Source: Catellatospora vulcania
GTDB taxonomy: Bacteria; Actinomycetota; Actinomycetes; Mycobacteriales; Micromonosporaceae
DNA: 64,000 bases
Direction: 5' to 3'
Assembly: GCF_009720385.1 (NCBI RefSeq)
Contig: NZ_WARX01000007.1
Location: 310,001-374,000 of the forward strand
The notes beneath the pieces are model-generated. The model searched no databases. It was given only the letters and a program-made list of their open reading frames with translations, and was not told where the DNA came from. This document shows positions 1-7,707 of the stretch, piece by piece. Position 1 is the first letter of the stretch, and every line of letters begins with the position of its first letter. A program made the position numbers and the translations under genes.

Positions 1-642
1 GGTCACGCCCAGCCGGGCGGCGCTCTCCGGCGCGTTGACGCCCGGCAGCGACACCGGCGCGGCCAGCAGCCGTCCGGCGCGGTCGAAGTGCAGCAGGTAC
101 GGCCCGAACTCGTCGCCGATCCAGTAGCTGCCGTCCTTGGCCTTGACGATCGACTCGACGTCGAAGTCGGCGCCGGTCAGCACCCGGTCGGGGCGGGTCA
201 GCGGCCACGGCACGAGCCCGGCCGGGTCGGTGAGGTTGACGCCGCCGACGGCGTCGACGGCGCGGGTGCCGAAGTCGGGGATGAGGCGCTGGATGCGCAG
301 CACGAAGTCGCCGCTGTTGTTGATGTTGCCGTAGCCGTTGTCCGACAGCACGTCGTAGCTGCCGTCGCTGTTGCGGGCGATGCCGCTGAAGCCCTGCACG
401 GGCTGGTCGGCGAAAGGCGGCGTCACCCCGTTGACCGGGGTGGTGCCGAGCAGCGAGCCGGACGGGTCGCTGGCGGGCACGAAGGTCAGCGCGGGCAGCG
501 CGGCGAAGCCGGTGAGCACGGCCGGCCCGAAGTCACCGGACCGCTCCGCCTCGGCCGGGGCGGCCGAACCGCCGGTGGGCAGGGCGACCGCCAGGGTCAG
601 CACGGTGAGGCCGGTGAGGGCCAGCCGGGGCAGACGTGTCAT
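1..642 (-). CDS. Secreted esterase-like activity of phytase family protein (partial)
   Basis: The gene runs off the left edge, so only the first 214 codons are present. The start is an ATG at 642 preceded by a strong GAGGAGGA ribosome site. Residues 1-32 form a Sec signal peptide (basic MTRLPRLAL, then a hydrophobic stretch ending GGSAAPAEA). The mature part carries the repeated small-propeller signatures of the phytase-like family (PF13449): FSGIARNSDGSYDVLSDNGY and DVESIVKAKDGSYWIGDEFG, in which a residential-type loop reports a value and then its context. Family members are extracytoplasmic six-bladed propellers with poorly defined phosphoesterase or alkaline phosphatase-like roles. The substrate cannot be told here. 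The reading frame is open to the window edge, with no sign of damage. Confidence 0.8.
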   Translation of the reverse strand, partial: MTRLPRLALTGLTVLTLAVALPTGGSAAPAEAERSGDFGPAVLTGFAALPALTFVPASDPSGSLLGTTPVNGVTPPFADQPVQGFSGIARNSDGSYDVLSDNGYGNINNSGDFVLRIQRLIPDFGTRAVDAVGGVNLTDPAGLVPWPLTRPDRVLTGADFDVESIVKAKDGSYWIGDEFGPYLLHFDRAGRLLAAPVSLPGVNAPESAARLGVT

Positions 643-760
643 GAATCCTCCTCGAACGGGTAATCGACCCGGACGTTAGACATCCCGGTTGAACCCGCCG
701 AGAACGTCCGCTCAACGGCGTATGGAGATCACCGTGCGGAGGAGGCGTTCGGCGACCCTG

Positions 761-1132
761 TCAGGCGTTGTGCACCCGCGCCTGCATGGTGAGTTTGTGT
801 TGCAGATCCCGCAGGGTCTTCATCGTCTCCTCGTCGGTCAGGCCGGTGGTGGTCGACCACTCGTAGCCTGATCCGAAGATGTCGCTGGCGAAGACGATTT
901 CCGTGGCGATCAGCGACCGTCGCCAGTCCCGCCGGCTGAGCGGCTGCCCGGCCTGGATGGACGTTCTGAGACGGCGGACCTGCTGGTACATGTCCTCGAC
1001 GTCCTCGAAACCCATGGCCACCGCAAGCGCGTCGGTGGCGTGGGCGGGTCCGCCCCATTCGTGGAAGCCGCGGACGAGCAGGTGGCGTTCGGCGTCGGTC
1101 AGGTCGATCGCCACTGGATCATCAATGGTCAC
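761..1132 (-). CDS. Hypothetical protein, 123 aa
   Basis: Small cytoplasmic protein of unknown function, rich in acidic and charged residues and without a signal or membrane segment. It is predicted helical: LTDAERHLLVRGFHEWGG near the N terminus, then VEDMYQQVRRLRTSI and a final EETMKTLRDLQHKL helix. Codon use is normal for the window. I chose GTG 1132; a TTG at 1150 would add six residues (MRDHHD) and neither has a convincing ribosome site. It lies upstream of and in the opposite orientation to nothing obvious; the SseB-like gene ends 56 bases upstream on the same strand, so they could be co-transcribed. No function is assigned. Confidence 0.6.
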   Translation of the reverse strand: MTIDDPVAIDLTDAERHLLVRGFHEWGGPAHATDALAVAMGFEDVEDMYQQVRRLRTSIQAGQPLSRRDWRRSLIATEIVFASDIFGSGYEWSTTTGLTDEETMKTLRDLQHKLTMQARVHNA

Positions 1133-1187
1133 GTCATGATGATCCCGCAAACCCTCGACGACCGCGGGGGCGACGGCTGCTGCGGGC

Positions 1188-1628
1188 TCAGCGCCGCTTC
1201 CACCAGGGTCGCGGGGGCGGGGCCGCGGCGGGCGGCGCGATCAGCGCCTGCGCCATCTCCTTGCTGATCACCTGCGCGATCTCCCTGGTGGCGCAGTTGA
1301 CGAGGATGCCGTGGCAGTCCGGAGCGCCGGCGGCCATCCGCAGCACGTCCTCGCCGCGCAGCCCGGCGTCGAAGCGCGGGCCGTAGGTACGCAGGAAGAC
1401 CTCCGGGTCGGCGAAGGTCAGAATCCGGGAGCGTCCGTCGTTGAAGGACGTGCTCGCGATGGTGAGCCGGCCGCCGGACACCACTGCGGCGCCCCTGGCC
1501 GCCATCATCTTGTCGGACATCACGCCGACCATGGAGGCGCGGAAGATCGTGGCGAACCGGTCGAAGGTCTCCGGGTTGGGATCTTCGGCGTGTGCCACCA
1601 GGGCGTCGGACAGCGGGGTGTCGGTCAT
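1188..1628 (-). CDS. SseB-like family protein
   Basis: 147 codons starting at ATG 1628 (MTDTPLSDALVAH). An upstream in-frame start at 1700 would give a low-complexity leader that overlaps the divergent gene at 1693, so the inner start is preferred. The protein matches the general layout of SseB N-terminal domains: a beta strand TFADPEVFLRTYG, then GEDVLRMAAGAPDCHGILVN, a position where SseB proteins often have GIVVNP. The C-terminal tail is proline-rich (IAPPAAAPPPRPWWKRR). SseB-like proteins in actinobacteria are cytoplasmic and of unknown role; the link to type III secretion is only by name. Family assignment is moderately sure. Confidence 0.65.
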   Translation of the reverse strand: MTDTPLSDALVAHAEDPNPETFDRFATIFRASMVGVMSDKMMAARGAAVVSGGRLTIASTSFNDGRSRILTFADPEVFLRTYGPRFDAGLRGEDVLRMAAGAPDCHGILVNCATREIAQVISKEMAQALIAPPAAAPPPRPWWKRR

Positions 1629-1692
1629 GGCGAGAGACGATAATGGAGATCCGCTCGGCCCGTGAGCCGGCGGCCTCGGCATACTCTGCCGG

Positions 1693-2175
1693 ATGAGCAC
1701 TCTCTACCTTGCCCGGGTGCTGGGGCACGAGCCGGTGGTCGCGGTCGAATGCGTGACCGTGCATCCCGACGCGGGACTGCCGCCTCATGCCGCTGACCAG
1801 CAGAGCCGCGCCGCCGAGCGGAGGTTCGTGCTGCGGCTGCTCATCGACGGTGACGAGGCGGGCGACGACGAGGACGTGGAGCAGGCCATGGCGCGCCAGG
1901 ACGCCGCCGCCGAAGACGGCTTCGTCGAGGAGGCCGTGCCCGATGTCCGGCGGGTGCGGGTGCTGGACATCGGGTTCGACGACAGGTTCTGGCGGGAGCA
2001 CCGCGATCAGTGGTGGGCCACGGCCGAGGTGGTGCCGGGTGTGCCAGTGCGGGAATGGCTGGCGGAGCCCAGCGACTCGTGCCCGTACCAGGTGGCGGTG
2101 TTCGAGGCGGTGGTGCGCCCGGGTGTGCTGCGCAGGCCGCGCCGGGAGGCGTACGGCAGCGCCGCGTACTGGTGA
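1693..2175 (+). CDS. Hypothetical protein, 160 aa
   Basis: Divergent from the SseB-like gene (64-base gap, presumably a shared promoter region) and convergent with the phospholipase D gene, whose stop lies 5 bases away. The start is ATG 1693. The protein opens with a beta-rich segment (LYLARVLGHEPVVAVECVTV), followed by a strongly acidic helix (DGDEAGDDEDVEQAMARQD), and carries several Trp and aromatic residues (DRFWREHRDQWWATAEVVPG). There is no signal peptide or membrane segment. I do not recognise a family; normal codon use and tight packing with neighbours support it as a real gene. Confidence 0.6.
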   Translation: MSTLYLARVLGHEPVVAVECVTVHPDAGLPPHAADQQSRAAERRFVLRLLIDGDEAGDDEDVEQAMARQDAAAEDGFVEEAVPDVRRVRVLDIGFDDRFWREHRDQWWATAEVVPGVPVREWLAEPSDSCPYQVAVFEAVVRPGVLRRPRREAYGSAAYW

Positions 2176-2179
2176 GCGG

Positions 2180-3739
2180 TCAGAAGCGGTTGCGCACGCG
2201 CATGGTGCTGGGGCGTCCGTCCGGGTCGCAGATCAGCTCGTAGACGAGCCGGGCGGGCAGCCGCCGCAGGCCGCGTACCTTCGGCGGCTCGTAGCGGCGC
2301 AGCCGGGTCCGCGGGCGCGGGCCGACCTGCCCGGACGCGTGCCAGTCGTCCAGTTCCTTCGCCGCGGCGGCGAACAGGTCGAACGCGGTACGCGGATCGG
2401 CCAGCCGCTGATCCAGCGCGTCCCCGCCGAGGTGCTCGCTCATCAGCTCCAGCCGCAGGTCGCGGGCGTACGCCGGGTCAGCCGACTCGTCCACCACGGC
2501 GCAGGTCAGTTCCGAGTCGTAGGTCCACGAGCGCAGGTTGAAGTTGTCCGACCCGACCGTCGCCCAGGCGTCGTCGACGACGCATGACTTGGCGTGTACG
2601 TAGATCGGCGTCCCGGCGGCGTTCTCCAGGCCGTACACCGCGACCCGGTCGCCGCCCGCCTTGCCCAGCACCTTCATGGCCTGCTTGCGCCCCCACGACT
2701 CGGCCCGCGAGATGGCGGGTGAGGCGGCGTCGGGCGCGAGCGGCACCACGCAGATCAGCCGCAACTCGGGGTTGTTGCGCAGCGCCTCGGCGAACGGGCG
2801 GATGACTCGGGCCGACCACAGGTACTGGTCCTCGACGTAGATGATCTTCTCGGCGCGGGCCAGCGCCTTGAGGTAACCGCGGGCGATGCTGCGCTCGCCG
2901 CGCGGCGCGAACGGGTAGCGCCCGAGCCGCCGCCGCGGGTACGTGCGCAGTGTCTGCACGCTGTGCGTGCCGCAGACCGGCGGGTCGGGCAGCGGCGCGG
3001 GCAGTGCCGGGACCTCGGTGCGCAGCCGGGACAGCTTGTCGCGGATCCAGTCGACCAGGTTGAGGGACAGCGCGCTGGGGTCCTCCCAGCGTTCCCGGAA
3101 CACGTGCTCGATGTCGCCGACGGCCGGGCCGCGCAGGGCGAGCTGGATGTCGTGCCAGGGCGGGTTCGGCCCGTAGACCTCGGCCATGGGCGGGGCGAGC
3201 GGGTCGCCGGCGTGCTCGGCGTCGTCGTTGCGGCCCCGGCACAGGTCGATGCCGCCGACGTAGGCGACGTCGAGATGGGGGCGGCCGGGGTGGCGTACCA
3301 CGAAGAGCTTCTGGTGGTGCGAGCCGCCGAAGCGGACCCGCATGTCGAGCAGCACGTGCGCCCCGGCGGCCTGCAGCTCCTCGGCGAGCTGGCGGTTCTG
3401 CGGCGAGCTGAAGTGCAGCCAGTCCGGGTGTGAGCGCCACAGCAGCCCGTACACCTGCACGCCGCGTCTGGCGGCGTCGCCGAGCACCTTGGTGACCTGG
3501 GTGCGCGGCCCGTCGAGCTTCTCGTCCGGGTCGCCGCGCCAGTCGGTGAACATCACGACGTCGCCGGCCTGCGTGCCGTCGAGCACCTCGGCCAGCTCGC
3601 GGAAGTACGCCGCCCCGTGCACCAGCGGGCGGGCCAGGTTTCCCGGACTCCAGGCGAGTCCGTCGGCGTGGCGGCGGTCGATACCGGTGGCCGGGTTGCC
3701 GCGCTCGTCGGCGGCCAGGAACCAGGAGTCGGGGGTCAC
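2180..3739 (-). CDS. Phospholipase D family protein
   Basis: 519 residues with two HKD half-sites. The first is HHQKLFVV near residue 142 followed by GGIDLCRGRND; the second is VHAKSCVVDD near 385 followed by ATVGSDNFNLRSW. In this superfamily the paired HxKxxxxD motifs form one active site and the histidine makes a phospho-enzyme intermediate. Members hydrolyse or transfer phosphodiesters (phospholipids, cardiolipin synthesis). No signal peptide or membrane segment is visible, so this version is probably cytoplasmic or peripheral, unlike secreted Streptomyces PLD. The first HKD site ends in an R-H-P-G loop before GGID, which fits the cardiolipin synthase/PLD-like group. Substrate is not determined. 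Start ATG 3739. Confidence 0.88.
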   Translation of the reverse strand: MTPDSWFLAADERGNPATGIDRRHADGLAWSPGNLARPLVHGAAYFRELAEVLDGTQAGDVVMFTDWRGDPDEKLDGPRTQVTKVLGDAARRGVQVYGLLWRSHPDWLHFSSPQNRQLAEELQAAGAHVLLDMRVRFGGSHHQKLFVVRHPGRPHLDVAYVGGIDLCRGRNDDAEHAGDPLAPPMAEVYGPNPPWHDIQLALRGPAVGDIEHVFRERWEDPSALSLNLVDWIRDKLSRLRTEVPALPAPLPDPPVCGTHSVQTLRTYPRRRLGRYPFAPRGERSIARGYLKALARAEKIIYVEDQYLWSARVIRPFAEALRNNPELRLICVVPLAPDAASPAISRAESWGRKQAMKVLGKAGGDRVAVYGLENAAGTPIYVHAKSCVVDDAWATVGSDNFNLRSWTYDSELTCAVVDESADPAYARDLRLELMSEHLGGDALDQRLADPRTAFDLFAAAAKELDDWHASGQVGPRPRTRLRRYEPPKVRGLRRLPARLVYELICDPDGRPSTMRVRNRF

Positions 3740-3801
3740 GCCAGCGACCGTATCCGCCCCGGCCGCCCGGCGGCAGTGGCGAATATCGCGCCGGGGGCGT
3801 G

Positions 3802-3866
3802 AAGATCGCTGTTTCCGGTCGGAACATGCGGTCTGGCTGCGCTTTCCGACCGGAAACAGCGATCTT
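3802..3866. repeat. Family B long inverted repeat, copy 1 (terminator-like)
   Basis: Two perfect 23-base arms, 3802-3824 and 3844-3866, flank a 19-base spacer. The outer ends read AAGATCGCTGTTTC and its complement. It starts 7 bases past the stop of the GH43-like gene (minus strand) and 62 bases before the start of the PLD gene, so it would fold in the GH43-like transcript. The same arm length, spacer length and outer sequence occur at 52572-52636. Probably a terminator or a REP-type element used as one. Confidence 0.75.
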
Positions 3867-3872
3867 GCCCGC

Positions 3873-4856
3873 CTAAACGGCCCGAGCCACCGCGATGGTC
3901 GCGTCGAGCCGGGGACCGGCCTCGTAGAACATGTACTCGACGCCGCCGTCGGTGCCGAAGCTCGCCGCGGCGCTGCGGCCCCGGTCGGGCCCGCCGTCCA
4001 GGGCGTAGTGGAAGACGCCGAGGTGGACCTCGCGGTCGAAGCTGTTGCCGACCTCGGTGAGGTACATGTCGCCGCCGTTGCCGTGGTAGACGACGTACGT
4101 CGTGCCGTTGCGCTTGAGCACGTGCGGCGCGGCGATGTCGACCTGCCCGTCGGGGCCGGGCGTGACCAGCGGCGTCGGGTCGTAGGACCAGGTCTTGCCG
4201 TCGTTCGACCAACCCCAGAAGATCTTCCGGGTACCCGAGGTGACGCCCATGAACACCATCACGTACTTGTTGCCCAGGCCGGGCACGGCGTGCTCGAAGA
4301 CGCGGGCGTACGACGTCTCGGTGCAGTTGGGGATGACCCCGGTGTGCAGCACCCGCCCGAAGTAGGTGAAGTTGACGCCGTCGGTGGACCAGGCCATCCG
4401 GGTGGTGGTGTTCTCGCCGTGGAAGTACAGGTAGAACTTCCTGTTCTCGGCGTTCCAGATGACATGCGAGCTGGACACGTGGCTGACCGAGTAGTGCGGG
4501 GCCCAGTTGTTCGAGATGATCGGGTTGTTCGCGTACTCGGTGAACTGGCCGCTCAGGGAGTTGCCGTAGGCCAGGCAGATGCCGCCGGGCGAGTCGTGCG
4601 GGGCGTAGTACAGGTAGTACCTGCCCAGCGGTGAGGCGATCTTGTCGTACACCCCGCGGATGCACGGGAAGATCAGCTCGCCGGTGGGGTTGTAGCGCAG
4701 GTTGGCCTTGTTGAACGGGGTCCCGAGGTACTGGTAGGTCGGGAATCCCGCGGGGGCGGCGTGGGCCGGGCTGCCCAGGACCGTCCCGGTGAGCCCGCCT
4801 GCCGCCGCGGCTGCGCCCGCGACCAGCAGTTGCCGGCGGTTGAGGAGCGGTTGCAT
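3873..4856 (-). CDS. Tat-exported five-bladed beta-propeller protein, GH43-like
   Basis: 327 residues from ATG 4856, which has a GGGAGG site 10 bases upstream; a longer frame to 4913 lacks one and would run into the regulatory region. Residues 5-35 are a twin-arginine signal (NRRQLLVAG, then an Ala/Gly-rich core ending AHA). The mature protein has the repeated blade pattern of GH43/GH32/GH68-type propellers, e.g. YYLYYAPHDSPGGICLAYG, KFYLYFHGENTTTRMAWS, KYVMVFMGVTSG and DIAAPHVLKRNGTTYVVYHG. Such proteins cleave arabinoxylan-type substrates or only bind glycans; the acidic catalytic trio cannot be placed by eye. It is divergent from a LacI gene with operator palindromes between them, so it probably acts on the polysaccharide whose fragments the adjacent ABC system imports. 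Confidence 0.75.
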   Translation of the reverse strand: MQPLLNRRQLLVAGAAAAAGGLTGTVLGSPAHAAPAGFPTYQYLGTPFNKANLRYNPTGELIFPCIRGVYDKIASPLGRYYLYYAPHDSPGGICLAYGNSLSGQFTEYANNPIISNNWAPHYSVSHVSSSHVIWNAENRKFYLYFHGENTTTRMAWSTDGVNFTYFGRVLHTGVIPNCTETSYARVFEHAVPGLGNKYVMVFMGVTSGTRKIFWGWSNDGKTWSYDPTPLVTPGPDGQVDIAAPHVLKRNGTTYVVYHGNGGDMYLTEVGNSFDREVHLGVFHYALDGGPDRGRSAAASFGTDGGVEYMFYEAGPRLDATIAVARAV

Positions 4857-4933
4857 CGGTGGTGCCTCCCATCGATGGACATAACCGAAAGTAACGGTGA
4901 GTCTCGGCCGCACGGCGCGCGGGCGTCAAGGGG

Positions 4934-4947
4934 CTAATACGAATTAG
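4934..4947. promoter_or_regulatory. LacI-family operator, distal copy
   Basis: CTAATACGAATTAG, an imperfect palindrome with a central CG typical of LacI-family sites. It lies 78 bases upstream of the GH43-like start, just upstream of a minus-strand TTGACG (4929-4924). It shares the consensus CTAATNCGNATTAG with the copy at 5033. Confidence 0.7.
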
Positions 4948-4985
4948 TTCAGGAACTTCTGCGCGAGCAAATTTCGTTTCGGGTC

Positions 4986-5014
4986 TTGACGAAGCGCTCG
5001 GAAGGACGCAGGAT
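4986..5014 (+). promoter_or_regulatory. Candidate promoter for the lacI-led operon
   Basis: TTGACG at 4986-4991, 17 bases, then CAGGAT at 5009-5014. The fit to actinobacterial sigma-70-type promoters is reasonable at -35 and moderate at -10. The proximal operator at 5033 would lie just downstream of the start site, where a bound repressor would block elongation or opening. Confidence 0.4.
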
Positions 5015-5032
5015 CTCATCTCATCGAAACAA

Positions 5033-5046
5033 CTAATGCGCATTAG
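5033..5046. promoter_or_regulatory. LacI-family operator, proximal copy
   Basis: CTAATGCGCATTAG, a perfect 14-base palindrome 21 bases upstream of the GTG start of the LacI gene. Centre-to-centre distance to the distal copy is 99 bases. Two sites in one divergent region suggest autoregulation and joint control of both transcription units, possibly by looping. Confidence 0.75.
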
Positions 5047-5067
5047 CCCGAGGATTGGACACGCACC

Positions 5068-6105
5068 GTGACCGGAGCCCGCAGGCGGGTGACCCAGCAG
5101 GACATCGCCCGCATGACCGGCGTCAGCCAGGCGACCGTCTCGCTCGTCCTCAACGGACGGTCCGACGCCGACGTCAAGCTCTCGGCCGAGACCCGCGAGA
5201 AGGTGCTGCGGGCCATCGCCGAGACCGGCTACGTGGCCGACCCGATCGCCCGGCGGCTGGCCGCGCGGCACAACCGGATCATCGGCGTGTTCACCTACGA
5301 GCCGGTGTTCCCCAGCGCGAACAGCGACTTCTACCACCCGTTCCTGGTCGGCATCGAGCAGCAGGCCGAGGTCCTCGGCTGCGACCTGCTGCTGATGACC
5401 AGCACGCCGGTGGTCGACGGGCGGCGGCGGCTCTTCCAGGGCGACAACCGGCTGCGGCTGGCCGACGGCAGCATCCTGCTCGGTCGCACCATCGACCGCG
5501 CCGACCTGGCCCGGCTGCTCGCCGAGGAGATCCCGTTCGTGTCCATCGGCCGACGCGACGACGCCGGCGGCCCGGTGCCCTACGTCGGCGCGGACTACGC
5601 CGCCGCGACCGCCGAGATCGTGCGTCGCGCCGTGGCCCTGGGCCACGACCGCCTGGCCTACCTGGGCCTGGGCGCGGGCCCGGAATCGTGGGCCGACCGT
5701 GGCCGCGGCTTCCGCGAGGCCGTCGCGTCGGCCGGGGTGTACGGCGGCCACTTCGCGCCCCCGGCCGAGGGCGAACCCGTGCGGGACACCGCCGCGGTGC
5801 TCGACGCGGCGCTGGCCGCTGGCGTCACCGCAGTGGTGGCCGAGGAGCACGCCGACGGGGTCGCGCTGTTCGAGCTGGCCCGCTCGCGCGGGGTGGCGCT
5901 GTCGGTGGCCACGCTCGGGGAACCGACCCGGGCCGCGCTGCCGACCGCGGTGGAGTTCACCAGCCTGCGCATCCCGCGCCAGGCCATGGGCGCGCAGGCC
6001 GTCGAGGTCCTGACCGCCCTGATCGAGGGCACCCCCGGCGACCGGCAGCGGCTGCTGCCGTGCGAGGTCGTGTCCGGCGAGACGCTCAGCGAAAGAGGTA
6101 ACTGA
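5068..6105 (+). CDS. LacI family transcriptional regulator
   Basis: 345 residues with an N-terminal LacI helix-turn-helix (VTQQDIARMTGVSQATVSLV, residues 8-27) and hinge (PIARRLAARHNRIIGVF, where LacI proteins have the minor-groove helix). The remainder is a periplasmic-binding-type effector domain (residues 65-340). The start is GTG 5068; GTG 5089 is an in-frame alternative closer to a GGAG. The first gene of a five- or six-gene run on the plus strand, it ends 1 base before the FAD oxidoreductase. The two CTAATNCGNATTAG palindromes upstream are its likely targets, so it probably represses its own operon and the divergent propeller gene until an oligosaccharide binds. Confidence 0.93.
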   Translation: MTGARRRVTQQDIARMTGVSQATVSLVLNGRSDADVKLSAETREKVLRAIAETGYVADPIARRLAARHNRIIGVFTYEPVFPSANSDFYHPFLVGIEQQAEVLGCDLLLMTSTPVVDGRRRLFQGDNRLRLADGSILLGRTIDRADLARLLAEEIPFVSIGRRDDAGGPVPYVGADYAAATAEIVRRAVALGHDRLAYLGLGAGPESWADRGRGFREAVASAGVYGGHFAPPAEGEPVRDTAAVLDAALAAGVTAVVAEEHADGVALFELARSRGVALSVATLGEPTRAALPTAVEFTSLRIPRQAMGAQAVEVLTALIEGTPGDRQRLLPCEVVSGETLSERGN

Positions 6106-6106
6106 C

Positions 6107-7681
6107 ATGCGGGCCGAGATTCTGGTGGTCGGGGGCGGCCTCGGCGGGGTGGCCGCGGCGCTGGGCGCGCTGCGGGCCGGGCGCCGGGTGGTGCTCACCG
6201 AGGAGTACGACTGGCTCGGCGGGCAGCTGACCAGCCAGGCCGTGCCGCCGGACGAGCACAGCTGGGTGGAGCAGTTCGGCGTCACCGCGAGCTACCGCGC
6301 GCTGCGTGAGGGCATCCGCGACTACTACCGGGCGCACTACCCGCTGATCCCGGCCGCACGGGCCTGGCGCGAGCTGAACCCGGGCGGCGGCCACGTCAGC
6401 CGGCTGTGCCACGAGCCCCGGGTCGCCGTCGCGGTGATCGAGGCGATGCTGGCCCCGTACCGGTCGTCGGGCCGGCTGACGGTGCTGCAGCCGTACCGGC
6501 CGGTGGCCGCCGACACCGACGGCGACCGGGTCACCGCGGTGACCGTCGAGCACGTGCGCACCGGCGACCGGCTCACGATCGAGGCGGCGTACACCCTCGA
6601 CGCGACCGAGACCGGCGAGCTGCTGCCGCTGACCGGCACCGAGTACGTCACCGGGTTCGAGTCGCAGCACGAGACCGGTGAGCCGAGCGCGCCGGACGCG
6701 GCGCAGCCGATGAACATGCAGGCAGTGTCGGTGTGCTTCGCGGTAGACCACGTCGACGGCGACAACACCATCGACAAGCCGGCGCAGTACGACTTCTGGC
6801 GCACGTACCAGCCCGACTTCTGGGGCGACCGGCTGCTGTCGTTCCGCTCGCCGAACCCGCGCACCCTGGCCATCAGCGAGCGCAGCTTCACCCCGAACCC
6901 CGACGACGACCCGCTGTCGGTCGTCGCCGACCAGCGGGTCAACCCCGGTGACGGCAACCTGTGGACGTTCCGGCGCATCGCGGCCCGCAAGCTGTTCACC
7001 CCCGGGGCCTACGAGAGCGACATCTGCCTGGTCAACTGGCCGATGATCGACTACTTCGAGAGCCCGGTCATCGACGTGCCCGACGTCGACACGCACCTCG
7101 CCAACGCGAAGCAGCTGTCGCTGTCGGTCCTCTACTGGCTGCAGACCGAGGCGGGCTTTCCCGGCCTGCGGCTGCGCGGCGACGTCACCGGCGGCGCGGA
7201 CGGCCTGGCCATGGCCCCCTACATCCGGGAGTCACGGCGGATCCGGGCCGAGTACACGGTGGTAGAGCAGGACCTGTCGCTGGCCGTACGCGGCGACAAG
7301 GGCGCGGTCGAGTACCCCGACGCGGTCGGGGTCGGCATGTACCGCATCGACCTGCACCCCTCGACCGGCGGCGACAACTACATCGACGTCGGCTCGTGTC
7401 CCTTCGAGATCCCGCTCGGCGCGCTCATCCCGCGCCGCATGGAGAACCTCCTGCCCGCGGGCAAGAACATCGGCACCACGCACATCACCAACGGCTCGTA
7501 CCGGCTGCACCCGGTCGAGTGGAACGTGGGCGAGGTGGCGGGGGCGCTCGCGGCGTACTGCCTGAACCAGGGCCAGACGCCGCGCGGCGTGCGCAACACC
7601 CCGGAGCACCTGTCCGGGTTCCAGGCACAGCTCATCCGGGACGGCGTGGAACTGCGCTGGCCCGACGTCTCCGGCTACTGA
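6107..7681 (+). CDS. FAD-dependent oxidoreductase (FAD_oxidored, PF12831 type)
   Basis: 524 residues. The N-terminal dinucleotide-binding site is EILVVGGGLGGVAAA (residues 3-17), followed by EEYDWLGGQLTSQ, a hallmark of this group (acidic residue at the end of beta 2, then GGQ). The C terminus has GKNIGTTHITNGSYRLHPVE followed by WNVGEVAGALAA, the closing FAD contact. Members are cytoplasmic and often occur in polysaccharide-use loci of bacteria without an assigned reaction; sugar or uronate oxidation is a guess from context. It starts 1 base after the LacI stop and 26 bases before the binding-protein gene, so it is certainly in the operon. Confidence 0.85.
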   Translation: MRAEILVVGGGLGGVAAALGALRAGRRVVLTEEYDWLGGQLTSQAVPPDEHSWVEQFGVTASYRALREGIRDYYRAHYPLIPAARAWRELNPGGGHVSRLCHEPRVAVAVIEAMLAPYRSSGRLTVLQPYRPVAADTDGDRVTAVTVEHVRTGDRLTIEAAYTLDATETGELLPLTGTEYVTGFESQHETGEPSAPDAAQPMNMQAVSVCFAVDHVDGDNTIDKPAQYDFWRTYQPDFWGDRLLSFRSPNPRTLAISERSFTPNPDDDPLSVVADQRVNPGDGNLWTFRRIAARKLFTPGAYESDICLVNWPMIDYFESPVIDVPDVDTHLANAKQLSLSVLYWLQTEAGFPGLRLRGDVTGGADGLAMAPYIRESRRIRAEYTVVEQDLSLAVRGDKGAVEYPDAVGVGMYRIDLHPSTGGDNYIDVGSCPFEIPLGALIPRRMENLLPAGKNIGTTHITNGSYRLHPVEWNVGEVAGALAAYCLNQGQTPRGVRNTPEHLSGFQAQLIRDGVELRWPDVSGY

Positions 7682-7707
7682 CCGGCCACCTTGAGTTGGA
7701 GTTATCG

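Noticed and set aside
3736-6285. Long minus-strand open frame, 849 codons
   Set aside because: It runs antisense over the LacI gene and out of frame over the propeller gene. Its translation is Arg/Gly/Ala-rich without domains, a usual by-product of high GC.
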